DNA of 64,000 nucleotides from Rhodospirillales bacterium. Its GTDB lineage: Bacteria > Pseudomonadota > Alphaproteobacteria > Rhodospirillales > Magnetospirillaceae. The notes beneath the pieces were generated by a model. It was not told the origin of the DNA, did no database searches, and worked only from the letters and a program-made list of their open reading frames with translations. The DNA lies in NCBI GenBank assembly GCA_019455065.1, contig JACFNC010000015.1:1-64000 (forward strand), read 5' to 3'. Shown piece after piece: positions 46,395 through 55,903 of this stretch. The translations under genes and the position numbers were made by a program. The first letter of the stretch is position 1. Each line of letters opens with the position of its first letter.

Positions 46395-47603
46395 TCAATC
46401 CAGCTGCAGTGTCAGCGACTTGAGGTAGCCGGACTCCGGCAGGAATGGATGCACCGGGTGGTCGGCGGCGGCGCCGGCGGCGCGCAGGATGCGGCCGTTG
46501 CGGCCGGCCAGCGACAGGCCGTGCCGCACCTCCTCGGCAAACAAATCCGGGCTCATGTGATGCGAGCACGAGGCCACGAACAGGAAACCGCCGGGCTCGA
46601 CCAGCGCCGCGGCGAGGCGCGTCATCTTGCGGTAGCCCTTGGCGCCTGCCGCCAGCTGTTTCTTGGCCTTGACGAAAGCCGGCGGGTCGGCGACGACGAC
46701 GCCGAACCGCTCGCCCGCTGACGCCCGCCGCTCCATATCGGCGAAGGCGTCCGCCCGTTCGAAGCGGCAGCGAGCGCTCACCCCGTTGAGGTCCGCCGAC
46801 CGGGCGGCGAGCGCCAGCGAGGCCTCGGAACGGTCGACGGCGACGACCTCGGCGGCGCCGGCCCGCGCCGCCTGGATCGCGAAGCCGCCCGCGTAGCTGT
46901 AGAAGTCGGCGACCCGGCGCCCGGTGCTGAGGGCGGCGACGAAGGCGCGATTGTCGCGCTGATCGTAGAACCATCCGGTCTTCTGGCCTTCGGTGAGGTC
47001 GGCGAGGAAGCGCCCACCGTTCTCCTCGAGCTCCACCGGTTCCGACAAATCGCCCTTCGCGATGCGATGGTACAGGTCCAGCCCCTCGAGCGTGCGCACC
47101 GGGCTGTCGTTGCGCAGCACCACGACGCGCGGCGCGATGGCGGCGTCCAGGGCTTCCAGGACGTGGGGCAGCAGGGCCTCCATGCCGGCGGAATTCACCT
47201 GGCAGGCGACGACGTCGCCGTAGCGGTCGATGACCAGCCCGGGCAGTCGGTCGGCCTCGGAATGCGCCAGCCGGTAATGCGGCGAGCGGTACAGCGCCTC
47301 GCGCAGGGCCGCCGCCCGCTCCAGCCGCTCGCGCAGGAACGCGGCGTCGATGCGGTCCTGGGCGCGCCGCGATAGCAGGCGCAGAGCGATCAAGGAGTGC
47401 GGACTGAAGGTGCCGACGCCCAGAACCTCGCCGCCCGCGTCGACCACGTTCACTAGGCAGCCGGGCGGCAAGGCCTTCGCCTCCGGGGTCATGTCGACCT
47501 CGTTCGAAAAGGCCCAGGGGTGGCCGGCGCGAAGGCGGCGGCTGTGGCCGCGCAGCAGATGGACGGCGGGGCGGCTGGCGGGATCGTCGGAGTGGGCGGT
47601 CAT
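46395..47603 (-). CDS. RlmI-type 23S rRNA (cytosine-C5)-methyltransferase
   Basis: A 402-residue methyltransferase of the RlmI/RlmK group. The N-terminal PUA-like domain reads GHSRRLRAGHPWAFSNEVD near residue 20. The EEHEE-like middle has GLVIDRYGDVVACQVNS. The Rossmann domain contains TGWFYDQRDNRAFVAALS, VADFYSYAGGFAIQAARAGA and VVVADPPAFVKAKKQ (NPPxF-like), followed by CSHHMSPDLF. RlmI methylates C1962 of 23S rRNA; the exact position here is inferred. It is divergent from ccoN and converges with the GH65 gene. Confidence 0.93.
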   Translation of the reverse strand: MTAHSDDPASRPAVHLLRGHSRRLRAGHPWAFSNEVDMTPEAKALPPGCLVNVVDAGGEVLGVGTFSPHSLIALRLLSRRAQDRIDAAFLRERLERAAALREALYRSPHYRLAHSEADRLPGLVIDRYGDVVACQVNSAGMEALLPHVLEALDAAIAPRVVVLRNDSPVRTLEGLDLYHRIAKGDLSEPVELEENGGRFLADLTEGQKTGWFYDQRDNRAFVAALSTGRRVADFYSYAGGFAIQAARAGAAEVVAVDRSEASLALAARSADLNGVSARCRFERADAFADMERRASAGERFGVVVADPPAFVKAKKQLAAGAKGYRKMTRLAAALVEPGGFLFVASCSHHMSPDLFAEEVRHGLSLAGRNGRILRAAGAAADHPVHPFLPESGYLKSLTLQLD

Positions 47604-47694
47604 CGGCGGCAGTCTATCGGTTCCGCGGGTCACGACAAGCCGTTTGCCGGCCACTGTAAAATTCCGCAGCTGTTTTCTGTGAAAAAAAGATGCT

Positions 47695-47708
47695 TTGATT
47701 TGAATCAA
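47695..47708. promoter_or_regulatory. FNR/FixK box upstream of ccoN
   Basis: TTGATTTGAATCAA is a perfect TTGAT-N4-ATCAA FNR/FixK site. It sits 163 bases before ccoN and 92 bases before the divergent rlmI-like gene. The Fnr-type regulator encoded at 55977 is the obvious candidate to bind it, inducing the oxidase at low oxygen. Confidence 0.93.
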
Positions 47709-47730
47709 TGGCTGCCCGGGTGGCCTGCTG

Positions 47731-47736
47731 CATAGT
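47731..47736 (+). promoter_or_regulatory. Predicted -10 element of the ccoN promoter
   Basis: CATAGT matches TATAAT at four of six positions. If transcription begins near 47743, the FNR box would be centred at about -41.5, the classic class II position. The leader would be about 128 bases. Confidence 0.45.
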
Positions 47737-47870
47737 GCGCCCGATTTCGAACGGGACGGCTCGATCGCGGTCCGTGGCGCGCAGCGCGGGCGGACGGTCG
47801 GGCGGCGGCGGAGGGGGACCGCCCGGCGGTCGGTTCGTACGACTTTCATTGGTCGAGACAGGAGTTCGGC

Positions 47871-49346
47871 ATGACCCACGCGACCATGGCGCACGGCGTC
47901 CAGCGGGACGCTTCGCCTTACCTCGAGGACGTCGTCAAGAAATTCGCCTTGGCGGCGACGTTCTGGGGCGTCGTTGGCTTCATCGTGGGCGACTACATCG
48001 CCTTCCAGCTGGCCTACCCGGTGCTGAACCTGGACCTCGAATGGTTCTCGTTCGGCCGCCTGCGGCCGCTGCACACCTCGGCGGTCATCTTCGCCTTCGG
48101 CGGCAACGTCCTTCTGGGCACGTCGTTCTACGTGGTGCAGCGGACCTGCCGCGCGTCGCTGTTCGGGGGGCCGGCGCTGGCCAACTTCGTCTTCTGGGGC
48201 TACCAGCTGTTCATCGTCATGGCCGGCCTCGGCTATGTGCTGGGCGTGACCCAGGGTCGCGAATATGCCGAACCCGAATGGTTCGTCGACCTGTGGATCA
48301 CCGTGGTGTGGGTCGCCTATCTGGTCGCCTTCGCGGGCACGCTGATCAAGCGCAAGGAACCGCACATCTACGTCGCCAACTGGTTCTACCTGGCGTTCAT
48401 CGTCACCATCGCCATGCTGCATCTCGGCAACAATCTGGCGGTGCCGGTGTCGCTGACCGGAATCAAGAGCTACTCGCTGTTCTCCGGCGTGCAGGACGCG
48501 CTGACGCAGTGGTGGTACGGCCATAACGCGGTGGGCTTCTTCCTGACCGCCGGCTTCCTGGCCATCATGTACTACTTCGTGCCCAAGCGCGCCGAGCGGC
48601 CGGTGTACTCGTACCGCCTGTCGATCGTGCACTTCTGGGCGCTGATCTTCCTCTACATCTGGGCCGGGCCGCACCACCTGCACTACACCGCCCTGCCCGA
48701 CTGGGCGCAGACCCTCGGCATGACCTTCTCGATCATGCTGTGGATGCCGTCCTGGGGCGGCATGATCAACGGCCTGATGACCCTGTCCGGCGCCTGGGAC
48801 AAGCTGCGCACCGACCCGGTGATGCGCTTCCTGGTCACCTCGGTGGCGTTCTACGGCATGAGCACCTTCGAGGGGCCGATGATGTCGATCAAGGCCGTCA
48901 ACTCGCTCAGCCACTACACCGACTGGACCGTGGGGCACGTGCATTCGGGCGCCCTGGGCTGGGTGGCCTTCGTCAGCTTCGGCGCCCTCTACTTCCTGGT
49001 GCCGGTGCTGTGGAAGCGCAAGCAGCTCTATTCGATGCGCCTGGTCAGCCTGCATTTCTGGATCGCCACCATCGGCATCCTCCTCTACATCACCGCGATG
49101 TGGATCTCGGGGATCATGCAGGGCCTGATGTGGCGGGCCTATGACAGCCTGGGCTTCCTCCAGTACTCGTTCATCGAGACCGTCGAAGCCATGCATCCCT
49201 ACTACGTCATCCGCGCCGTCGGCGGCCTGCTGTTCGTGATCGGCGGCCTGATCATGGCCTACAACTTCTGGCGCACCATCCGTGGCGACGTCCGCACCGA
49301 GGTGCCCTACGAGGCGCCGCACGCCGCGGTCGCCGGCGCTCGCTGA
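47871..49346 (+). CDS. ccoN: cbb3-type cytochrome c oxidase subunit I
   Basis: A 491-residue catalytic subunit that carries haem b and the haem b3-CuB centre and reduces oxygen at high affinity. About 12 membrane helices are visible. Candidate haem and CuB ligands are His residues in [48 protein letters not shown] and [14 protein letters not shown]. It heads ccoNOQP, with 12 bases to ccoO, and has an FNR-type promoter upstream. It functions in the inner membrane with CcoO and CcoP. Confidence 0.98.
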   Translation: MTHATMAHGVQRDASPYLEDVVKKFALAATFWGVVGFIVGDYIAFQLAYPVLNLDLEWFSFGRLRPLHTSAVIFAFGGNVLLGTSFYVVQRTCRASLFGGPALANFVFWGYQLFIVMAGLGYVLGVTQGREYAEPEWFVDLWITVVWVAYLVAFAGTLIKRKEPHIYVANWFYLAFIVTIAMLHLGNNLAVPVSLTGIKSYSLFSGVQDALTQWWYGHNAVGFFLTAGFLAIMYYFVPKRAERPVYSYRLSIVHFWALIFLYIWAGPHHLHYTALPDWAQTLGMTFSIMLWMPSWGGMINGLMTLSGAWDKLRTDPVMRFLVTSVAFYGMSTFEGPMMSIKAVNSLSHYTDWTVGHVHSGALGWVAFVSFGALYFLVPVLWKRKQLYSMRLVSLHFWIATIGILLYITAMWISGIMQGLMWRAYDSLGFLQYSFIETVEAMHPYYVIRAVGGLLFVIGGLIMAYNFWRTIRGDVRTEVPYEAPHAAVAGAR

Positions 49347-49358
49347 GGAGGACCCGCG

Positions 49359-50087
49359 ATGTCACTGATGAAGCATCACGCGAAAGTGGAGACCAACGTC
49401 TTCCTGCTGCTGATCGGCATCCTGGTCACCGTGGCGATCGGCGGCCTGGTCGAGATCGTGCCCCTGTTCACGATCGAGTCCACCATCGAGAAGGTGAAGG
49501 GGGTGCGCCCCTACTCGCCGCTCGAACTGGCCGGTCGCAACATCTACATCCGCGAAGGCTGCTACAACTGCCACAGCCAGATGATCCGCCCCTTCCGTGA
49601 CGAGGTCGAACGCTACGGGCATTACAGCCTGGCGGCGGAGAGCATGTACGACCATCCCTTCCAGTGGGGCTCGAAGCGCACCGGTCCGGATCTCGCCCGG
49701 GTCGGCGGCAAGTACTCCAACGACTGGCACGTGCGTCACCTGATCGACCCGCGCGAAGTGGTTCCGGAATCGATCATGCCGGGGTACCGCCATCTCGCCA
49801 AGCGGCCGCTGGATTTCGCCGACGCGTCCGATCACCTGAAGACGCTGCGTCTCGTCGGCGTTCCCTACACCGACGAGATGATCGTCAACGCCAAGGCGGA
49901 CCTCGAGGCGCAGGCCGCGCCCGATGCCGACACCGAGGGCGTTGCCGCGCGCTATCCCAAGGCAAGTTTGGGCGATGCCGACGGCAACCCCGCGATCACC
50001 GAGATGGACGCGCTGGTCGCGTATCTGCAGGTGCTGGGGCGGATGGTCGACTTCGAGACCTTCAAGCCCGAGCAGGCCTTGCGCTAG
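49359..50087 (+). CDS. ccoO: cbb3-type cytochrome c oxidase subunit II
   Basis: A 242-residue membrane-anchored mono-haem cytochrome c subunit. One N-terminal helix ([20 protein letters not shown]) anchors it. The haem c site CYNCH is in [20 protein letters not shown] (about residues 67-71). Later Met residues, including the one in SIMPGYRHL, are candidates for the axial ligand. The ATG is preceded by GAGGAGGACC 12 bases after the ccoN stop. It is complete. Confidence 0.97.
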   Translation: MSLMKHHAKVETNVFLLLIGILVTVAIGGLVEIVPLFTIESTIEKVKGVRPYSPLELAGRNIYIREGCYNCHSQMIRPFRDEVERYGHYSLAAESMYDHPFQWGSKRTGPDLARVGGKYSNDWHVRHLIDPREVVPESIMPGYRHLAKRPLDFADASDHLKTLRLVGVPYTDEMIVNAKADLEAQAAPDADTEGVAARYPKASLGDADGNPAITEMDALVAYLQVLGRMVDFETFKPEQALR

Positions 50088-50096
50088 GGGGCGGGA

Positions 50097-50261
50097 GTGA
50101 CGCTGCAGGAGCTGGTCGACTTCCTCCGCTCCCTCTGGGGGCTGTGGCTGATGATCTTTTTCCTCGGGATCGTCTTCTACGCCTTCCGGCCGAAGAACAA
50201 GAAGCGGCTGGAAAGCTACGGCGACATTCCCTTGAGGGACGACGACGACAAGGAGCGCTAA
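50097..50261 (+). CDS. ccoQ: cbb3-type cytochrome c oxidase subunit CcoQ
   Basis: A 54-residue single-helix subunit: MTLQELVDFLRSLWGLWLMI, then FFLGIVFYAFRPKNKKRLES and an acidic tail with DIPLRDDDDKE. The basic RPKNKKR after the helix is typical of CcoQ, which helps stabilise the complex. It starts at GTG 50097 with GGCGGGA upstream and ends one base before the ccoP start codon. Confidence 0.93.
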   Translation: MTLQELVDFLRSLWGLWLMIFFLGIVFYAFRPKNKKRLESYGDIPLRDDDDKER

Positions 50262-50262
50262 C

Positions 50263-51129
50263 ATGGCGACCACGGAAAAGGATGCCGTCACCGGCCGTTA
50301 CACGACCGGTCACGAGTGGGACGGGATCAAGGAACTGAACACGCCGCTGCCGAGGTGGTGGGTGTACGTCTTCTACGCGACCATCGTGTGGTCGATCGGC
50401 TACTGGGTCGTCTACCCGGCCTGGCCCAGCCTGACCGGCTACACCAAGGGCCTGTGGAACTGGAGCGCGCGCGGCGATCTCGTCACCGAGATGGCGACGG
50501 TGCAGGCCGGCAAGCAGGTGTGGAACGCCAGGTTCGACGGCGCGTCGTTGTCCGACATCGTCAAGGATCGCGAGCTGCTGACCTACGCCATCGCCGGCGG
50601 GCGCACCGTGTTCGCCGAGAACTGCGCGCCCTGCCATGGCTCCGGCGGAGCCGGCGCCTTCGGCTACCCCACCCTGGCCGACGACGAGTGGATCTGGGGC
50701 GGCACCCTGGACGATATCCACCAGACGATCGCCTACGGGGTGCGTAACGCCAACGAGGAATCGCGACAGGGCGAGATGCCGCGATTCGGCACCGACCAGA
50801 TTCTCGACGCCCAGCAGATCGGCGCTGTCGCCGACTATGTCGTGTCCCTGTCAAAGGGCGCGTCGGACGCCGCCGCGGCCAAGGCCGGCGAGACGCTGTT
50901 CGCCGAAAACTGTTCGTCCTGCCACGGCGAACGCGGCGAGGGGATGGCCGCGCTGGGCGCCCCGGCGCTCGACAACGCGATCTGGCTGTACAAGGGCGGC
51001 AAGGACGCCATCGCGGCGCAGATCGCCAACCCGCGCCATGGCTCGATGCCCGCCTGGTCGGAGCGCCTGGACGCGACGACGATCAAGCAGCTGGCCGTCT
51101 ACGTGCATTCGCTGGGCGGCGGCAAATAA
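50263..51129 (+). CDS. ccoP: cbb3-type cytochrome c oxidase subunit III
   Basis: A 288-residue di-haem cytochrome c subunit that passes electrons to CcoO and CcoN. The N-terminal region has DGIKELNTPLPRWWVYVFYA, which includes the start of the membrane helix. The two haem c motifs are CAPCH (in ENCAPCHGSGGAGAFGYP) and CSSCH (in ENCSSCHGERGEGMAALG), each with a downstream Met. The ATG follows ccoQ directly. A strong hairpin without a T-run follows the gene at 51141-51172. Confidence 0.97.
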   Translation: MATTEKDAVTGRYTTGHEWDGIKELNTPLPRWWVYVFYATIVWSIGYWVVYPAWPSLTGYTKGLWNWSARGDLVTEMATVQAGKQVWNARFDGASLSDIVKDRELLTYAIAGGRTVFAENCAPCHGSGGAGAFGYPTLADDEWIWGGTLDDIHQTIAYGVRNANEESRQGEMPRFGTDQILDAQQIGAVADYVVSLSKGASDAAAAKAGETLFAENCSSCHGERGEGMAALGAPALDNAIWLYKGGKDAIAAQIANPRHGSMPAWSERLDATTIKQLAVYVHSLGGGK

Positions 51130-51140
51130 GCTTTGATGCC

Positions 51141-51172
51141 GGGGAGCCGACGCGCTATGACATCGGCTCCCC
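51141..51172. promoter_or_regulatory. Perfect 10-bp inverted repeat after ccoP
   Basis: GGGGAGCCGA and TCGGCTCCCC are separated by 12 bases. The stem has no T-run after it, so it is not a normal terminator; it may protect the 3' end of ccoNOQP mRNA or partly terminate before ccoG. Confidence 0.5.
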
Positions 51173-51195
51173 ATCCCCCCGGGTGGGGAAAAGTC

Positions 51196-51223
51196 GTGAC
51201 ATATGCGTTTTTCCTTATATAAT
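51196..51223 (+). promoter_or_regulatory. Candidate strong promoter for ccoG
   Basis: GTGACA (51196-51201, 5/6 to TTGACA) and a perfect TATAAT (51218-51223) are separated by 16 bases. The site lies in an AT-rich patch between ccoP and ccoG and would give a leader of about 110 bases. No FNR box is seen next to it, so ccoGHIS may be expressed independently of the oxidase genes. Confidence 0.55.
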
Positions 51224-51341
51224 TCAAATTCAAGACGCAGGGCGGTGTTCTCGCTCGGCGCTCACCATTCCGCCCCATGGCGCCACCGCGCTTTTTCTCG
51301 TTCGCCCGGCGGGGCGACATGAACTGTCGGGACGACGGCAG

Positions 51342-52802
51342 ATGGCCAGGCAAGCCGCACTGAAGATCAAGCCACCGGAGCCCGAAGAGTCGGGCGAACA
51401 GCTTTATGCCGACTATGTGAAGGTGCACCCGCGCAAGGTCAGCGGCACCTTCCGCACCTTGAAATGGGCCACCCTGAGCGTCCTGCTCGGTCTCTACTAC
51501 ATCGCGCCATTTCTGCGCTGGGACCGTGGCCCCGGCGCCCCGGACCAGGCCATTCTCATCGACATGCCCGGCCGCCGGGCCTATTTCTTCGCCGTCGAGA
51601 TCTGGCCGCAGGAGGTCTACTACCTTACCGGGCTGCTGATCATCGGGGCCGTCGGCTTGTTCCTGGTGACCGCCCTGCTGGGACGCGTGTGGTGCGGATA
51701 TGCGTGTCCGCAGACCGTGTGGACCGACCTCTTCGTCTGGGTGGAGAGCCTGTTCGAGGGCGATCGCAACGCCCGCATCCGGCTCGACCGCCAGCCGTGG
51801 ACGGCCGGCAAGGTCTTGCGCAAGATCGGCAAGCATGCGGTGTGGCTGCTGGTGTCGCTGCTGACCGGCGGCGCCTGGATTTTGTATTTCAACGACGTCC
51901 GCATCGTCATCCCCGAGTTGTTCCAGGGGACGGCGGGCGCCGGCGTCTACGGTTTCCTGTTCCTGTTCACCGCCACCACCTACGTGCTCGCCGGTTGGGC
52001 GCGCGAGCAGGTGTGCATCTACATGTGCCCGTGGCCCCGCTTCCAGGCGGCGATGTTCGACGAGGACACGCTGATGGTCACCTACGAGGCCTGGCGCGGC
52101 GAGCCGCGCGGCAGCGCCAAGGTGGGCCAGTCCTTCGAGGGCCGCGGCCACTGCATCGACTGCCGCATGTGCGTGCAGGTCTGCCCCACCGGCATCGACA
52201 TTCGCGAGGGCTCGCAGCTCGCCTGTATCGGCTGCGCCCTGTGCGTCGACGCCTGCAACGGCATCATGGACAAGATGGGCCTGCCGCGCGATCTCATCAC
52301 CTGGGATTCGATCAACAATCAGGCGGCCCGCGAGCACGGCAACAAGACGGGTTATCGCTTCATCCGGCCGCGCACCGTCGTCTACGCGTTGATCCTGATG
52401 CTCGTCGCCGGTCTGATGGGGTATGGCCTGGTTGCCCGCACGACCACCGGGCTGAATGTTCTGCACGAACGCAGCCCGCTGTTCGTCACCATGTCGGACG
52501 GCAGCATCCGGAACGGCTACACGGTCAAAGTGCTGAACATGGTGCGCGAAAACCGCGACTACCGCCTCCAGATCGCCGGCATTCCCGAGGCCGCGATGTC
52601 GGTGGTCGGCCTCGAAAACACCGGGCGCGACCAAACGCTGCTTCCGGTGCCCGGGGATTCGGTGGGCACGTTCCAGGTGTACGTCTCGGCAGGTCCCGAG
52701 CGCCTGGACGGCAAGTCCACGGAGCTGGTGTTCGTGCTCATCGACATGGCGACCGGGAACACGATCGAGAACGCGACCATGTTCGCCGGGCCCGGGAGTT
52801 AG
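51342..52802 (+). CDS. ccoG: Cytochrome c oxidase accessory protein CcoG
   Basis: A 486-residue membrane iron-sulfur protein (FixG/RdxA type) with five or six helices. CcoG reduces copper for oxidase assembly in characterised relatives. The membrane part has VWCGYACPQTVWTDLF and VCIYMCPWPRFQAAMFDEDT, and the two 4Fe-4S motifs are CIDCRMCVQVCPTGIDI and CIGCALCVDACNGIMDK. The C-terminus is an IG-like domain (VLNMVRENRDYRLQIAGIPE). The ATG at 51342 is the first that fits the family; the preceding ~110 bases are untranslated leader. Confidence 0.96.
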   Translation: MARQAALKIKPPEPEESGEQLYADYVKVHPRKVSGTFRTLKWATLSVLLGLYYIAPFLRWDRGPGAPDQAILIDMPGRRAYFFAVEIWPQEVYYLTGLLIIGAVGLFLVTALLGRVWCGYACPQTVWTDLFVWVESLFEGDRNARIRLDRQPWTAGKVLRKIGKHAVWLLVSLLTGGAWILYFNDVRIVIPELFQGTAGAGVYGFLFLFTATTYVLAGWAREQVCIYMCPWPRFQAAMFDEDTLMVTYEAWRGEPRGSAKVGQSFEGRGHCIDCRMCVQVCPTGIDIREGSQLACIGCALCVDACNGIMDKMGLPRDLITWDSINNQAAREHGNKTGYRFIRPRTVVYALILMLVAGLMGYGLVARTTTGLNVLHERSPLFVTMSDGSIRNGYTVKVLNMVRENRDYRLQIAGIPEAAMSVVGLENTGRDQTLLPVPGDSVGTFQVYVSAGPERLDGKSTELVFVLIDMATGNTIENATMFAGPGS

Positions 52803-52804
52803 AA

Positions 52805-53308
52805 ATGAACGCAGGGCAGCGCCGACCCGGTTGGTGGTACCCGCACATCTTCACCGCCGGATTTGCCGTGGTGATCGCCGTCAACGCGGCGCTGGTGTAC
52901 TTCGCGACCTCGACCTTCGCCGGCCTGGAGACCGAGGGCGCCTACGACAAGGGTCTGAAATACAATCAGACGCTGGCGGCCGCCGAGGCCCAGCGGACGC
53001 TCGGCTGGACGGCGACCGCCGAGGTCGGCGCCGTCGGCCTTCCCGCGCCGGGCGCCGGGCGCACCGCCACGCTGACCGTCACCCTGCGCGACCGCCACGG
53101 CGGCGCGCTCGGCGGACTCGAGGTGCAGGCGGTGCTGACTCGTCCCACCAACGCCGGCCATGACCGCGAGATGCGCCTGGAAGACCTCGGCGGCGGGCGC
53201 TATGGCGCGACCGTGGACCTGCCGATGCCCGGCCAGTGGGATCTGCGGGTCGACGCCGCCGGTGCGGCCGGGACCTACCGGCTGGCCAAGCGGGTGATGT
53301 TGCCGTGA
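52805..53308 (+). CDS. fixH: FixH/CcoH family protein
   Basis: A 167-residue inner-membrane protein of the FixH group with one N-terminal helix (WWYPHIFTAGFAVVIAVNAAL) and a periplasmic beta domain beginning EGAYDKGLKYNQTLAAAEAQ. FixH/CcoH helps assemble or stabilise the cbb3 oxidase. It follows ccoG by two bases. The 55-base gap to ccoI shows nothing clear. Confidence 0.93.
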   Translation: MNAGQRRPGWWYPHIFTAGFAVVIAVNAALVYFATSTFAGLETEGAYDKGLKYNQTLAAAEAQRTLGWTATAEVGAVGLPAPGAGRTATLTVTLRDRHGGALGGLEVQAVLTRPTNAGHDREMRLEDLGGGRYGATVDLPMPGQWDLRVDAAGAAGTYRLAKRVMLP

Positions 53309-53363
53309 CGACGTGCCCCCTCCCGCGCGGCGGGAAGGGGGTTCGAGGTATGGACCGTTGATC

Positions 53364-55727
53364 ATGACCGCCGCCCTTCCCGCCGCGCCGGACGCGCGCG
53401 CCGCTTGCCGGCACTGCGGATCGCCGGTGCCAGCCGACGCCTCCGACGGCCCGGAATTCTGCTGTTCGGGCTGCGAGGCCGCCTACGGACTGGTGCAGGG
53501 CCTGGGGCTCGTCCAGTACTATCAGCGGCGCTGCATCGACCCTGCCGTGCGGCCGCTGCGCCCTGACGACGAGGTTGCGGTCGACTACTCCGCCCACGTC
53601 ACCGCCGAGCCGGACGGTACGGCGGTGCTTCACCTCATGGTCGAGGGCATCCACTGCGCGGCCTGCGTGTGGCTGATCGAATCCCTGCTGTCGCGCCAGC
53701 CGGGGGTCATCGGCGCGCGGGTCAACATGACCACGCGCCGGCTGGTGCTGCGCTGGGATCCGGCGCAGGCGGACGCCAATGCGGTGGTGGCGCCGGTGGC
53801 CAGCGTCGGCTACCGGCTCGTTCCCTACGATCCGGCCCGCCTCGGCAAGGAAACCGAGAGGACCGAGAGGGACCTGCTGCGCGGCATGGCGGTGGCGGGC
53901 TTCGCCGCCGCCAACGTCATGCTGCTGTCGGTGTCGGTGTGGGCCGGGCATGCGGGGGGCATGGGGCCGGCGACGCGGGGGCTGATGCACTGGGTCTCGG
54001 CGCTCATTGCGCTGCCCGCCATCGCCTACGCCATCCGCCCGTTCTTCCGCTCGGCCCTGAACGCTTTGCGCGCCGGCCGCACCAATATGGACGTCCCGAT
54101 CACCGTCGGCGTGCTGCTCGCGACCGGCATGAGCCTGGCCGAGACCGTCACCGGCGGCGAGCACGCCTATTTCGACTCGGCGGTCAGCCTGCTGTTCTTC
54201 CTGCTCATCGGCCGCTATCTCGACAGCCGCGCCCGCGGCCGGGCGCGCTCCGCCGCCGAGCATCTCCTGTCGCTGTCCGCGACCGCGGTCACCGTGCTCG
54301 ATGCGGATGGCGGGCGGCGACTGCTGCCGCCCAGCCAGGTTGCCGAGGGGATGACCGTGCTGGTGGCCGCGGGCGAGCGCGTCGGCGTCGACGGCCGCGT
54401 CGTCGAGGGCGTCTCCGACCTCGACGCCAGCCTGCTCACCGGCGAGACCGTGCCCGCCGTGGTTCGCCCGGGAGACCGCGTCTTCGCCGGCACGCTCAAT
54501 CTGTCGGCGCCGTTGCGCCTCGCGGTGGTGGCGGTGGGCGAGAGCACGCTGCTGGCCGAGATCGTGCGCATGATGGAGGTGGCGGAGCAGGGGCGGGCGC
54601 GCTACGTGGCGCTGGCCGACCGCGTCGCCCGCCACTACGCCCCGGTGGTTCACACGCTGGCGCTCGCCACGTTCTTCGGCTGGCTGCTGATCGGGGGAAT
54701 CGGCTGGCAGTCGGCCCTGATGAATGCGGTGGCGGTGCTCATCATCACCTGCCCCTGCGCTTTGGCGTTGGCGGTGCCGGTGGTGCAGGTGGTGGCGAGC
54801 GGGCGGCTGCTGCGCCAGGGCGTGTTGCTGAAGTCGGCGACGGCGCTGGAGCGCGTGGCCGAGACCGACACCGTCGTCTTTGACAAGACCGGCACGCTGA
54901 CCCTGGGCCGTCTCGAGCTGGTGCGTGACGGAGACTGGACGGACGAGGATCTGCACGAAGCCGCCGCGATGGCCGCCAACAGCCACCATCCGCTGGCCCG
55001 CGCCCTGTTGCGGGCCGCCCCGACCGTCGCCGCGGCGGCGGGAGTTGCCGAGGTCGCGGGCTGCGGCCTGGAGGCGGGCGGAATGAAACTCGGCAGCCGC
55101 CAGTGGTGCGGCGTGTGCGAGGACGAGTCCGCCGGGCCCGAGCTGTGGTTCCGCCGCCCGGGCCGTGACCCCGTGCGATTCGCTTTCATGGACGAGCCGC
55201 GGCCCGACGCCGCCCAGGTGGTGGCCGCCCTGCGCCGGCGCGGTCTCGCGGTGGCGCTGATGTCCGGCGACCGGCCGGCGACGGTGGCGGCGCTGGCCGG
55301 CAGGCTGGGCATCGACGACTGGCGGGCCGGCTGCACGCCCGGCGACAAGCGCGACCGCCTGGCCGAACTCGGCCGCTCCGGTCGCCGCGTGATGATGGTC
55401 GGCGATGGGCTGAACGACGCCCCGGCGCTGGCCGCCGCCCACGTCTCGGTATCGCCGTCGACGGCGGTGGACGTCAGCCAGACGGCGGCCGACGTGGTGT
55501 TCCAGGGCCACCGCCTGGGTCCCGTGGTCGAGGTGCTGGAGGTGGCGAAAAGGGGGGACCGGCTGGTCAAGCAGAATTTCGGGCTGGCCTTTCTCTACAA
55601 TGCGGCTACCGTGCCGCTGGCCGTGGCCGGCATGGTGACGCCCCTGATCGCGGCCATCGCCATGTCGAGTTCGTCGCTGGTGGTCATCCTCAACGCCTTG
55701 CGCCTGGCAAGGCGGAGCGTGCCGTGA
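53364..55727 (+). CDS. ccoI: Copper-translocating P-type ATPase CcoI (FixI)
   Basis: A 787-residue copper-transporting P-type ATPase that delivers copper for cbb3 oxidase. The N-terminus has a cysteine-rich unit with HCGSPVP and FCCSGCEAAYG, then a heavy-metal domain with GIHCAACVWLIE (CxxC). Membrane helix 6 holds the CPC motif in ITCPCALALAVP, and the phosphorylation site is FDKTGTLTLG. The TGETVPAV actuator and MMVGDGLNDAPALAAA hinge are present. Membrane orientation and CPC fit Cu export to the periplasmic side. The GTG of ccoS overlaps its stop. Confidence 0.97.
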   Translation: MTAALPAAPDARAACRHCGSPVPADASDGPEFCCSGCEAAYGLVQGLGLVQYYQRRCIDPAVRPLRPDDEVAVDYSAHVTAEPDGTAVLHLMVEGIHCAACVWLIESLLSRQPGVIGARVNMTTRRLVLRWDPAQADANAVVAPVASVGYRLVPYDPARLGKETERTERDLLRGMAVAGFAAANVMLLSVSVWAGHAGGMGPATRGLMHWVSALIALPAIAYAIRPFFRSALNALRAGRTNMDVPITVGVLLATGMSLAETVTGGEHAYFDSAVSLLFFLLIGRYLDSRARGRARSAAEHLLSLSATAVTVLDADGGRRLLPPSQVAEGMTVLVAAGERVGVDGRVVEGVSDLDASLLTGETVPAVVRPGDRVFAGTLNLSAPLRLAVVAVGESTLLAEIVRMMEVAEQGRARYVALADRVARHYAPVVHTLALATFFGWLLIGGIGWQSALMNAVAVLIITCPCALALAVPVVQVVASGRLLRQGVLLKSATALERVAETDTVVFDKTGTLTLGRLELVRDGDWTDEDLHEAAAMAANSHHPLARALLRAAPTVAAAAGVAEVAGCGLEAGGMKLGSRQWCGVCEDESAGPELWFRRPGRDPVRFAFMDEPRPDAAQVVAALRRRGLAVALMSGDRPATVAALAGRLGIDDWRAGCTPGDKRDRLAELGRSGRRVMMVGDGLNDAPALAAAHVSVSPSTAVDVSQTAADVVFQGHRLGPVVEVLEVAKRGDRLVKQNFGLAFLYNAATVPLAVAGMVTPLIAAIAMSSSSLVVILNALRLARRSVP

Positions 55728-55903
55728 ACAACCTGCTGCTGCTCATTCCCGTCGCCCTGCTGCTGGGCCTGCTCGGCCTCGTGGCGTTCCTGTGGGCGCT
55801 GCGTTCCGGCCAGTTCGACGATCTCGACGGGGCCGCGCACCGCATTCTGTTCGAAGACGACGACCCTCCGCCGCCCGCCGGCCGGCAAGACGGGCGCGAC
55901 TAA
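55724..55903 (+). CDS. ccoS: Cytochrome oxidase maturation protein CcoS
   Basis: A 59-residue single-helix protein: MNNLLLLIPVALLLGLLGLV, then AFLWALRSGQFDDLDGAAHR, ending in a short acidic and Pro-rich tail. The AFLWALRSGQFDDLDG stretch is the CcoS family signature, needed for cofactor insertion in the cbb3 oxidase. It starts at GTG 55724 inside the ccoI stop and is the last gene of the ccoG-fixH-ccoI-ccoS set. Confidence 0.95.
   Translation: MNNLLLLIPVALLLGLLGLVAFLWALRSGQFDDLDGAAHRILFEDDDPPPPAGRQDGRD

Noticed and set aside
47604-49322. Upstream extension of the rlmI-like minus-strand frame through ccoN
   Set aside because: The extension is antisense to ccoN and has no homology; the RlmI-like protein begins at 47603.
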